Below are positions 50,002 to 60,224 of a DNA stretch of 64,000 nucleotides, one piece after another. The position numbers and the translations under genes were made by a program. The DNA comes from Hymenolepis diminuta (taxonomy: Eukaryota; Platyhelminthes; Cestoda; Cyclophyllidea; Hymenolepididae): contig CAADRB010000003.1 of the NCBI GenBank assembly GCA_900708905.1, positions 5,157,969-5,221,968 of the forward strand, read 5' to 3'. Under the pieces are notes generated by a model. That model worked only from the letters and a program-made list of their open reading frames with translations, was not told the origin of the DNA and made no database searches. Position 1 is the first letter of the stretch; each line of letters starts with the position of its first letter.

Positions 50002-51463
50002 AGTCTATTTCATTTGATGATTCTCTTCGTACCTTTAAAATTAAATAGTTTTCGATATTTTCTTCTCCGATTTACAACCATTTTCACCATAAAATTTGAT
50101 AAGAATAAAATTTAAATAACTTAGAGGGGTTAATTAATAAATCCTATTAATTAGTTTTTCATAGCATTTAAATATTAAGGTAGATCGTATTTAATTTGAT
50201 AAATCTTGAAAAAGACATTACGAACAGTAATTTTTTCTAGAAGATTTTTGCCTTAACATATATATTGTTAATAATTTTAATAAAATTATGACCCTTAAAT
50301 TGCTCATCATTTTATGAAATCCGTGATAATGGTGGCTATGTTTCCATATTTGGTGGTCTCCCAGCCCATACCTAAACCAAAAAAAAATACTTTTTTCCCT
50401 TTCTACTTCGCTACTTATGAGTAGTGATGACTTCTACCATCTTTAATATGGACCATTAAAAGTATTCGAAAACTGAATTGGTGAAGTAGAAAGGAATCGT
50501 CACCTTTCTCTTAGAGAGCATAAAATGACTGCGATCATGTTATGATTACTCACTTAAAATTAGCTGCGCAGCATTCATTGTTGGTATGAGAATTACGCAG
50601 GTTTGAAATTTTGCACTTTGAGAACTGGAACTAATTTTGATGGATGAATTATCCTTGATAAATAATGAATTAAGCTGCAATACAGTTTTCATTAATCCCA
50701 TCCATATAAATTTAAAAAGAATTAGGCTATTTCTAATTTGCGCTGATGCTTCAACCATAAAATGTATAGGTCTTCAAAGAAGGAATGTCTCGAACTTTAA
50801 TAAATAAATGACTAGAACGAGGGTATAGCATGGAAAATCAGAATTAGTGACAGTTCAAATGAAGTTATTCAAGCACTTGAAGTTATATAATCAACTCTGT
50901 TTATTCATTTTCGATCAGTTGACAAAGATGACAGTGTGTCACATTATATCCCCTTTATTTGCCACCTGGTTCCACACACCCCACCTCATTTTCTTCCATT
51001 ATTTCTCCAGTTCCGTATAAAAACTCTCTCATTGAGGTCCCATTTAAGTCATTGAATACTCACACAAATCCCTCACATAGAAAGAATGGAGAGGTGTTCA
51101 TCAATATATCTTCTCCTACACATTTTAATTCACTTCTTGTCAAAAGTTCCTATCTCGAGGGTTCTGAGCAAGATATTGCCAATTAGCAGAACTTATCACG
51201 AACTAGACTCATGCAATACTTTCTAGAAGATCTGTGTGTCTGTCTTACTTAAAAATTCAATTATCTGTTAGGTTAATCACCACTACTCAAATATCTAAAC
51301 GTGGTCCTCCTTAATGAGTGCGTGCTGACCCACATCACACTTCCCAATCGTAGTGACAATTCCCAAGTTAGAAGAACTCTAAAAATACAATCCCAGGTTT
51401 GGTGAGGCTCACTAACTCACTAAAACACATCCTTTATTATATGACGATAGGCCGTCAACCATA
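50002..51463. other. Intergenic region with old homology to 62.4-62.8 kb
   Basis: No gene. Parts of 50540-50700 are weakly similar to 62400-62530 (shared 'cacttaaaatta', 'ggaactaattttg'/'ggaatcaattttg', 'gatgaattatc'/'aatgatttatc'). The last 20 bases (51443-51463) align without gaps to 62787-62807 with several mismatches. These flanks therefore belong to an older duplication than the identical tract that follows. Confidence 0.45.
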
Positions 51464-52085
51464 CCATTTGGACTACCACTTCGACATTCCCAACTAACCA
51501 CAGAGACAATACAATGACTACATTCTCTCAGATCTAGTTATCCAAACAATGGCCTCCCCTTCTTGCATTGAATCGGGTGGAGATAGGTGACAGTCATTCG
51601 GTTAGTCGGTAACAAAGTAGTGCATATGGGGAAAAACTAATCCAGAACGCGGTGTGTACGCGATGAGTCCCGTTCACAGGATTTCATGCATCGTATTCAG
51701 AACACCACACATGTTAGTGCGTTCTCTAAATGGTGAGAATGTATTCAACTGACACTCAAGTGATTTTCGAGGCAGATTGGCCTGACTGACAAATCCTCAT
51801 AAAAGTGTGCTCCTATGGGAGAGAATAAATAAATAGTGTAGTTTATTGTGCAGATTCACCTTCAGACCAAATGTTAAACCATATGCCTCATCTGAGACAA
51901 TCCAATTTCGGTCTCCATTAAAATCCTGGTTTACTTATTCGAGAAAGGCTATCAGATGCTGGTGGGAATTAAGAAGATTGGTAGATCTGTCTAATATCTA
52001 ATTTCATTCAATTATGGGTTTGTAAACTCTAAGCTTTGCGCACTTAACACTTCATAAAACAAATACATCTCGCGTTTTCTCCCGA

Positions 52086-52093
52086 TATAAATA
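52086..52093 (+). promoter_or_regulatory. TATA box of Kunitz gene A
   Basis: TATAAATA lies 36 bases before the ATG, placing a start site some 25-30 bases downstream with a very short 5'UTR. This layout suits a small, strongly expressed secreted-protein gene. Inferred from sequence and spacing. Confidence 0.6.
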
Positions 52094-52128
52094 GGAATTC
52101 CGAACACGTCTAAAACAACTTTGACGAA

Positions 52129-52513
52129 ATGAAGGCTGAACTACTCCTCTTCCTCCTAGTGTTTTTCGCTTTATCTGAAGGTGGGTGATTCTAATGGATT
52201 AATGCACTGCAAACATTTAACTTCCTCTACCAGACTATCAGTTTTATGTTATTCCTGTTCTTTTACCTCAACATAATCAATAATATAAATTTATTTATCT
52301 CTGAATTCAGCTCGTGAAGACCGCTGTCGCCTCCCGATTGTATCAGGACCATGTCGTGCGTATGTTGTTAGATGGGCCATGAATACCAGAACGGGAAAAT
52401 GCGAGAAATTCATCTATGGTGGTTGTGGAGGCAATAGAAACAATTTTAAATCGAAAAAAGAATGTGAAAGAAAATGTCTCCGCAGGAGAGGTGGAAGAGG
52501 AAATCGAGACTGA
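52129..52513 (+). CDS. Secreted Kunitz-type protease inhibitor A
   Basis: Two exons, 52129-52180 and 52311-52513, join in phase 1 and encode 84 aa. The first exon is a signal peptide (MKAELLLFLLVFFALS). The second holds one Kunitz domain with six cysteines at canonical spacing (C-x8-C-x15-C-x7-C-x12-C-x3-C), beginning CRLPIVSGPCRAY and including FIYGGCGGNRNNF. The residue after the second Cys, the P1 position, is Arg followed by Ala, as expected for a trypsin-like serine protease inhibitor. A basic tail (LRRRGGRGNRD) follows the domain. Taeniid tapeworms secrete families of such proteins at the host interface; some members of the wider fold act on ion channels instead, so protease inhibition is inferred. 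A TATA box and AATAAA signals bracket the gene. An identical copy lies at 63473-63857. Confidence 0.93.
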
Positions 52514-52533
52514 CGACGTCCAAATTGATCTAT

Positions 52534-52551
52534 GAATAAATCTTTGAATAA
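52534..52551 (+). terminator. Polyadenylation signals of Kunitz gene A
   Basis: Two AATAAA hexamers, 52534-52539 and 52546-52551, start 21 and 33 bases after the stop codon, giving a very short 3'UTR. Confidence 0.6.
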
Positions 52552-52618
52552 ATGAAATCATCTTCACTTGATGACGTCACTTTCTATTTGGTTTTATCGG
52601 TTCCTTGCAAGAACACGT

Positions 52619-53276
52619 TGTGGTTAAGTTAACAACTAAAGGTTGGCAGCTAATGACTAACAACAGTAACAACAGTCTCCAATTCGTAGCTCCTTGAGTA
52701 AGAACTAACGACAGTCGTGGAGCAGAGCACCAAGAGTTGACTAGACTAAAATGTATTCGAGGGAGCCACAACGAGGATTGAGGCGAGTAAGAGGGAGATA
52801 TGAGAGAAAGAGAGAGGAGAGAGAGAGGAGAGAGAGAGGAGAGAGAGAGGNNNNNNNNNNNNNNNNNNNNNNNNNNNNNNNNNNNNNNNNNNNNNNNNNN
52901 NNNNNNNNNNNNNNNNNNNNNNNNNNNNNNNNNNNNNNNNNNNNNNNNNNNNNNNNNNNNNNNNNNNNNNNNNNNNNNNNNNGAGAGAGAGGAGAGAGAG
53001 AGGAGAGAGAGAGGAGAGAGAGAGGAGAGAGAGAGGGGAGAGAGCTGAGGAACAGGGGAGACGTGAGGGTAGCGTACGAGCCAATAACTTACAAGCGTGC
53101 GTTGTGTTATGAGTGGAAAAATGGGGCCAGTTTTATGTGGGTCACTTGTGTAAAATGTAAAGCGTAAGACTACGTGAGAACAAGAGTGCAGATGTACTTT
53201 TAAACAGAATGAGACTGTTATTGAAAGGGAGGGAGGGGGGGGTGGGACGAGTTGATAGACGCGTTTAGGCATGACA
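52619..53276 (+). repeat. Dispersed repeat family 2, fullest copy, with GA-rich core and gap
   Basis: Begins TGTGGTTAAGTTAAC and ends near 'gacgcgtttaggcatgaca'. It is related to 47520-47925 (reverse), 54940-55090, 15290-15560 and 17890-18170. The core is an 8-bp GAGAGAGG repeat, interrupted by N at 52851-52982. TG...CA-like ends suggest an LTR or other non-autonomous element, but no target duplication was found. Long open frames through the core are artefacts of the purine repeat. Confidence 0.65.
52851..52982. other. Assembly gap (132 N) in a GAGAGAGG repeat
   Basis: N run with the same purine repeat on both sides, so the gap almost certainly holds more of the tandem repeat of unknown true length. 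Confidence 0.97.
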
Positions 53277-55423
53277 GGGTTGAGATTTTGCGTCGTAAAG
53301 ACATTTTAAAATTTTAAATATGACTTACATAAACACGCTTATATACTCCTATTGTCGGTTCTTACAATGAGAAAAATGAATGCCTTGACTTAAATAAAAC
53401 TACATTTCCTCATTTTTATACACTACAATTTTTACATTTCTTAAACCTGGCACATAAAGAAACTTGTAGTGATTCTTGAAAGAAATGTCTTCCAAATTTT
53501 ACCTTCAACAGAATTTACCTGAGTAGTTGGTCACTTTTAAATAGAATTGCCATCGGTGGTTTCATATCCCTACCTGAACATATCGCTTACTTAATAACAT
53601 AATTTGGAAGACCTGCTTTGGATTTTTAACTGTCGTGTACGTGGATGAGATATTAATTTAATAGTCTAAATTAATTTCCCCTATAGCAGTGGAGATAAAG
53701 TGGAAGATGCTCTTCAAATCATGATCAATTTAGACTAAACTTCTAAGAGTATCATTCTATCGGGTGCATATGTAGACTCCTGTGTCTGCACAGTCCTAAT
53801 CATTGCACGGGAATTTTAATTGGCTATTCATCAGGTGAAAGAAAAATGCAAATTAGTCAACTCAAATTAACGTTTTATCGATTGGCCTGTTTATTGTAAA
53901 CGGGTTGCAAGTCCATTGTGCTGACGCTCATCTCCCGCACTATCCTATTATCGTTCCTATATTGTTCTCTCTCTCTCACTTTCTCTCTATCCCTTATGGC
54001 TTAGTGACGTCCAATATACACCTGTTCCCCACTGATGACCTCGTACTGTGGTTAGTATAAAGCTACCTTATTCTCTTAGCCTTTAAGAGGGTCTTCAGAT
54101 TTTTTAGGGAATATTTCTAAGTCTAACTTGGTTGGGTCAATAAGATAACCTCTGAGAGGGCTTTTAATGCCAAATTACACTATGGAGTGGCTTTTGATCG
54201 AAGCAAAACATAACAAAACTAAACAACGGGACTGCAAAAGTGATTCAACGGAATGAAAACACAAAGAGAGGGAGTCCAAATCGCAGGTGTTGAAACACAT
54301 ATGTGTTACGCAGATCATGTTATAACAATAGGAGCTGACTGTTATATGAACAACCAATAAAATTCACAATACGTTTGATAAAATTTAGGACGTTGAAGTC
54401 ACTATATTTCCGACAGTCATAATGAGAGGTACCGAAAAGATTATACAGGACTAGAGTTCAACCAATTTCATAAGGTTCTTTTAACGTCTTTCTAGATTAT
54501 TTATTTCTTATTTGTGAAATATTTCATCCAACTATTGAAGTGAAGAGATTTTCATTCTTAGTGTGTATTCATTGGAGAAGTTGCTGTCAAGAATGCATGA
54601 AAAATTAGGTTGAATTCAGAAATAAACAGTCATTGCTAGAATAAACAGCCTGTAAAGTGATGGCCTGTATTTTTAAACTCAGTTGCTTTCTGATGGCTTA
54701 TTTTTGTCAAAAATACTCCTTCATCAGACTTGGTAATTGCTATCGTCAAACGTTGTAACATCTGGACATAAATAAGAGATTTTCACTATCATACATTCCC
54801 TCATAAACCAGGAATAGATTTCAAGAAGGTTCATCACTTATAACATATCCGATCGCATATAATTGGTTGATTAATGGTCATTAAAGTTACACTTTGATTT
54901 GCGCAGTTGGCGTAGCGATATCATATACTGGTTGGAATTTAGTTAACAACTAGTGGCTGGTAGCTAACACCTACTAACGGCAACAACGATCACTAATTCG
55001 TAGCTGTTTGAGTAAGAGCAAACAGCGGTTGTGGAGCATGGGTTGATTAGTCCGAAGTGTATTGAACGAAGCGCAATGAAGGATTCAAGAGGACGTTTAT
55101 TCGCAGGCAGCTTGAGATTACAGTAGGATCAACCACTTCAAACACCACTGTGGGGCCTGAGATAATTAGGTCTTAGGATCTAGCAATGACATTGATGAAA
55201 AACTTCGGAAACGTGTAGGGATTCATCCTTCACACTCATGCAGAATTCTAGGTTGCGGCATCAAAGTTCAGGAGTACACATTCCGTGATTAAAATGCTCA
55301 AGTAATCTGATTTATGTTCGTCAAGTTGGAATTCCAAAATTAGAGCCTCACAACTTGCAAATGCACAAAACACATTATACCTGCCTACAGCAGTTGAATA
55401 AAAATTGTAGCCAACACAATATA
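53277..55423. other. Intergenic region with a partial repeat
   Basis: No gene supported. A partial family 2 copy lies at 54940-55090. The rest is AT-rich with a short CT-rich stretch near 53965-53990. Confidence 0.45.
54940..55090 (+). repeat. Dispersed repeat family 2, 5' part
   Basis: Matches the first ~150 bases of the 52619 copy: 'agttaacaactag', 'ggtagctaac', 'aattcgtagctgtttgag', 'ttgtggagca', 'agtgtattgaacg', 'aggattcaagagg'. The GA-rich core and 3' half are absent. Confidence 0.6.
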
Positions 55424-56765
55424 CAGGGTGCGTAAAGTATCTGAAGGCACTTACATTTCTGTAATTTAAACTAACTCGATAATAATTAATGTATTTTATA
55501 TCAGAAGATGTCATGCCAGCTACTACTGTAACTGATGAAATGAAAGACACGTTGTAATAGTGTTTATAAAAGCGAAACATAGGAATTTAGAAATTGTAAG
55601 ATTTCTACAAGTCGCCACATCTTTCCTTTGCAGAGTTAGAAAGGAACTGCTGAATGAAAAAGTGGAGATTAATTGGCCGTCACAAGGAAACGAAAGCATG
55701 AGCACTGTCAAGCCACTGCTTACTCACTCAGAACATCTGAGTTTGCTTGAAGAGTGCGTGGCATGGCATGGCATGGCATGATGGACGAAATTCATAGGTA
55801 GTCAATGTGCGACATCTTGCCAAACATCTTCAGGAACATCTGAGTTTGAAGGAACAACAATATATATAAGAGATGTTCATCAAGACCTTGGATACAAATC
55901 TCATACGTTCTTAGGCGAGATCGTCAGTTTTGTGAACAAAAACAACTCAAGAGGATCGTTTAATGCCTGCTAAACCCCTCTTAAAGAAATTGAAGCAGCC
56001 AGAAGAACGGGGGTCTTTGGTTTTTCTCCGACGAAATAGACGTCAACCAGAATGAAAAGGTTAATGGAAGAAGTGGTAAGTGGATATGTGCGTGCAGACC
56101 CCACTGAAGTTTCAACCATTATGCATGTGCACGAAGTTTCCACTGACAGTGATGGCTTTCGGTGTTGTGTAGGGCAGTGAGGGAGAGACATATCATGACT
56201 CCTCAATATTTTCCACAGGGTCTTAGAGTCAACGCAGATGCAGATGCAGATGCAGATGCCTATGTGGTAACTCTTCAAGCAATTGTTGTTAAGCCGTCCT
56301 GGATAGACAGCGTAGCCAATGGAGCAAGACTCCATGCCCTCCTCAAAGATTTGACTCCATTCCATAACACTCTCAAAATCCAGGACTGGATGGCGGAGAA
56401 TTCTCATCATCTTCATCAATTCACGCCAAACTTATGGTCTCCTCCTAACTTACCAGACCTTATCCTTTGCATGATTACATGTGAGGCGGGAGGGGGAGAG
56501 ACGGGCTGTGTGGGGCGCGTTTGAAAAGGAAGTTGATAAGCATCCCCAAAAAATCAAATCCTGATCTCATGAAAGCTTGCAGTCGCTTTCGAACTCAAAT
56601 TGAGTTGGTGACAGAAGCCGAAGGAAGATATGTAGAGTTACACCTAAGTTAATATTATGTTTACTTGTTTACCCATATGAAATTGTAAGTTTCAACAATT
56701 AACAGTTTCATTTTCTGTTTTTTCTAAAAGTGTGCAAGGTATCCTCAGATATCTTACTCACCCTG
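55424..56765 (+). mobile_element. Mariner element, decayed copy 2 with intact ends
   Basis: 1,342 bp flanked by TA on both sides (55422-55423 and 56766-56767), the mariner target duplication. Imperfect inverted ends begin CAGGGTGCGTAAAGTATCTG and, on the other strand, CAGGGTGAGTAAGATATCTG. The interior carries the same transposase fragments as copy 1 (KAKHRNLEIVRFL, FFSDE, GLRVNADA, IDSVANG, QDWMAEN) with the same frameshifts and the same GATGCA expansion. It is inactive. The 3' quarter (from about 56496) is only about 80% similar to copy 1. Confidence 0.88.
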
Positions 56766-56767
56766 TA

Positions 56768-57929
56768 AATACCTATCAACTTTTTTGAATGATCTGTAAT
56801 TTGGTTTCTTCTAAAATATACGACCTATTTATAATCTACCACCATCTTATTTAATTCCATATTGGGGTTTCACAAAGTCTTTAAGCCTCCCAGTTAAACT
56901 CAAATTAATCCTTTCATATTTATATGAAGAGCATACTTATTAAAAGCAAGGAAATGGAGATTTACTGGCTATCTTGATATGACTCATTAGAGGCTGGATA
57001 TTTAGAAACGCAGATTTTGGACATCACTTAATGACCACATTTTTGTCATTTGTGCCACGAAGGCCATACGTGTGTGTGCACGATTGCAGTTCGTCGGGAG
57101 ACAATACGCCCTATAGACGTGTCTCATCTCTAGGTCTTAGGGAACTAATGGGAAGGAGCCAGCACATATTGCAGCCCATTGAAATCGACTGCCATGTTCT
57201 TTACAAGGCATGTTGGAATGATGACGTCTACCTTACTCCTTAGATATTTCCGCTAGATTCAATTTGCCAAAAATGAAGGCAGAAATTGTGATGGCTCGAT
57301 CTGACTTCTCTGCTAAGTTATTTCGTTCCCATATTTATGCTCACTTCGGGTTTTCTGTGATGGAAATTTTATCTAACGCGAGTTTCCATGTCCGTTACTT
57401 AGTCCGCTTGATTATGTATTTCTTGCTCATTCATTCCCGTATGATTATACTTTTATGAGATTTTTCAGTCCTTAATTAGAAATAGTTAGTGTCCGGGGAA
57501 GTGTCATCTTCTTGACTTCATGACTCCTTTCACTATCATTACAACTCGTCCAGCTTCAAAGAAGCATGATAGTCATCTCTTACCCACCTAAGTATCTGAG
57601 AGAAATTAACTACAAAAATCTGATTCATAAGATAATACACCTGGATGACCAAGTAAAAAACCATTAGAGTCTAACAGAATCTTTATGTTTTGGGAGTCAG
57701 GCCAATCACGACGGTATACTTAGTGTAGCACATATATTAAGAAACTTCATAGTACACTTTTAGAACATTTTTCCGTTATACATACACATATATATACATA
57801 TATATATATATATATGTTGGGTATAAATTTATAAGAACTTTCAATTTCAACTTCCTCTAAACAATCGGTTTAAGCGGATTTTCTGAACAAAAAAAGATTT
57901 TTTACTTACCTATCTGCTTTATTCGAGTC
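56768..57929. other. Intergenic region, nothing firm
   Basis: Two short open frames (57031-57243 and 57264-57458) have no recognised domain and no splice context. A TA/ATAC microsatellite is at 57781-57815. Confidence 0.45.
57781..57815. repeat. AT-rich microsatellite
   Basis: An ACATAT/TATATA run of about 35 bases, 115 bases before the minus-strand solo LTR. Confidence 0.85.
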
Positions 57930-58275
57930 TGCAGCGGATGCTACACTTAAGTAATCCTCTTAAGCAGCCCACACTGCCCCTAGCGGAGTCCTCTGTTATG
58001 AATTAGCTAAGCTATGCCCAAAGTGGTAAAAACAAGAAAGATGTTGAGTGAATAGGATTTATTGTCCACTCCCTTGGGTATGAGCCGTTTTCAAATTCTT
58101 AGTCATTAAATACAAAACCGGGCTAGGCTGCAGGGATCTTGATTACTGATTGGTTGAGGAGGTCTCTGCAAGCACGGTCGCGCTTGTTCTCTACGCGACC
58201 GGTTACATGCCACACTTCCCAGAAATTTCCAGCGCACGTGATTCAATCAGCCTTGTTAGCGTTGTGAACCCCACA
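57930..58275 (-). mobile_element. Solo LTR of a TRIM-like retrotransposon, copy 4 (AGTC target duplication)
   Basis: Read on the minus strand it starts TGTGGGGTTCAC and ends TGTAGCATCCGCTGCA, with 'caataaatcctattcactc' inside. Both flanks are AGTC (57926-57929 and 58276-58279), an exact 4-bp target duplication. It is 346 bp, of the same long subtype as 48669-49020. It lies only 145 bp upstream of the Kunitz B start codon in the opposite orientation. Confidence 0.8.
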
Positions 58276-58419
58276 AGTCTGAGTAATTACAACAGAAGAG
58301 CGCAAGCATCATATGATCACTTGTTAAAATATTGAATAACCAATTGAAACTGAAATCTACGCATTTACAGAACGCATTTAAGTATTAAATTAATATTTAA
58401 TTAAAGCACCCCATTAGCG

Positions 58420-60015
58420 ATGAAAGCACCCTCATTCATTACTCTACTCTTTATAATTGCAGAATGCTGGGGTAAGTCATAATTTTCTAAAAGTTTAACT
58501 TATCTGCCTTCTTCATTTTTATTTTTAAATGAAATTTATACTAAAATTGATTTTATTGCAAATTCATATGCCTCGCCAAAATTCATCCTTTCTTTGAACA
58601 ATTCAATTACTTGATCCCATGACATTTTCTCACATCCAATTACGTGTCAGTGTAGTTATTTATACCCCTAGCAATGACTTTAAATTGTAACACAGCATTG
58701 AACACAAAAGTGGATCACAGTAGTATCATTGCTGTTCTTAGAGCCATGGTCATTAGCACACTATTAAAGTCTGTTTTTGACTTTGTATTTTGTCACCAAC
58801 TGGTCGCATTTAAACAAGCAGAAACTAGAGCAGATAATCGTTTCATAATTAAATTAAGTTTCAATTTATCCGAAGAAGAAAACTATTATAAAGTCGCTCA
58901 GATTTGCGAAAAGGCTGGAAATTTGAAAATAGCATTCAAAATCGTATTGGATTCGTGATATTATTTACCAAATTTGGCGCTGGTAAGAAAATCAAATCTT
59001 TTTCAGTCTAATCAATACATGTATTGCTAATAGAAGTTTTCTTGCGCCACAAGAAAATAACGATGTGAGGTAATTTTACTTTGACAAAAAAGAATTTATG
59101 AAAGTGCTCAAAGGGAAGAACAGATGTGGTGATGGGTGGTATTTAATGTGGTCGATGATTTAAAAGCATACATGTTGGCATTATGGCCGTCTGATTATTC
59201 CAAAGGCAAGATAAAACTCAATAAATTTGGTGCTAACTCAAGAGACCATGTACTCTGAAATGGCTCAATTATTGACAGGGTAGTTATCACACTTGCTAGC
59301 TGACAGAAGTGGGTAAGATTCACTCATCTTCACTGCATTGACCGCGAGAATGCCTGTCTATCAATCTCTCAAGGTAGATCTTGTCTTATCCCCACCTGAC
59401 ACAAATGGTGAAAAGAGAGGTAAGGAACTGATCGGTAACTAGATAGTCTACTTCAATAGTGCATAAGTGAGAGAACGTTGTATTATGACTTCAGTATTTC
59501 AAATTTTAAAACGACAACCTTTATTAAACCGCCCTCTATCAAATACAATCCACAGTCATGACTAGGAGACCTTGACAAACAATCACTGGTAGCAAATTCT
59601 GAAAAATGTGGAAGACTGAATTTGATATCAAAATCCATAAAGGCATTTGCGGTTCGAATGGGGTAGTGAATGAGATTGTAAATCAATGCCTAATCTAGAT
59701 AAAATCACTTCCCCTCACACTTCCCCAACTACTTTATAACGCTCACTAAAACCACAAATAAGTGGCTAATTAGAGTTGTACCACTTAAATTTCAAACATT
59801 ACTTTGCGTTTGCAGCTCTACATAGGGACTGCAAGGATCCAATCGATCCAGGTCGTGGAAGAGCCTGCTTTCAACGATATGCTTATGATCAATCTACTGA
59901 AAAATGTCGTCAATTCATTTGGGGAGGCTGTGACGCAAATCGCAACAACTTTGAAACCCTAGAGGATTGTCAAGAAAAATGCGAACACGAAAGATCGCAT
60001 TGCGCAGTCTTTTGA
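58420..60015 (+). CDS. Secreted Kunitz-type protein B with displaced cysteine
   Basis: Exons 58420-58471 and 59816-60015 join in phase 1, the same architecture as gene A, and encode 83 aa. Exon 1 is a signal peptide (MKAPSFITLLFIIAECW). Exon 2 is a single Kunitz domain starting CKDPIDPGRGRACFQRYAYD and including FIWGGCDANRNNF. Numbered on the canonical domain, Cys 5, 30, 38, 51 and 55 are present. Position 14 is Gly, a Cys appears at 17 instead, and another Cys sits near the C-terminus (HCAVF), seven in all. Position 15 (P1) is Arg. The usual 14-38 bond on the binding loop therefore cannot form in the normal place; a 17-38 bond is possible. Protease inhibition may be altered or lost. The intron is 1,344 bp, against 130 bp in gene A. 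Confidence 0.9.
58674..58958 (+). other. Open frame within the Kunitz B intron, possible fragment
   Basis: A 94-codon frame whose end (LSEEENYYKVAQICEKAGNL) has the look of an alpha-helical, TPR/solenoid-like protein. No ATG-supported start, splice sites or family could be assigned. It may be a fragment of an inserted coding sequence or chance. Confidence 0.2.
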
Positions 60016-60218
60016 AATTATTGCATACTAACAATTCCCTAATGGTAACATAACGATACACTTTAAAAAGTTCATATTATTATTACCGTTTTTTCAATAT
60101 TTTATTGATAAAGGTGAACTGAGAGAACAAGAGGGTCGATATAAAAATTTGGGTTTTAAATTTGTGATACAGATGTCCGCTAACGTTTTCTCATAATTGC
60201 TGGCTGCAATTATATTTC

Positions 60219-60224
60219 AATAAA
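60219..60224 (+). terminator. Polyadenylation signal of Kunitz gene B
   Basis: AATAAA 204 bases after the stop codon on the same strand. Confidence 0.45.

Larger units (their letters stand above)
51464..52656 (+). repeat. Duplicated segment carrying Kunitz gene A (copy 1)
   Basis: Every base compared by eye is identical to 62808-64000 (offset 11,344), over at least 1,193 bp including promoter, both exons, intron, 3'UTR and the first part of a family 2 repeat. The right end cannot be fixed because the window ends inside the second copy. The left edge is sharp. Confidence 0.9.

Noticed and set aside
52577..53272. Long open frames on both strands across the GA-rich repeat
   Set aside because: They are composed of the purine/pyrimidine tandem repeat and N-filled gap (Glu-Arg or Leu-Ser runs), not genuine coding sequence.
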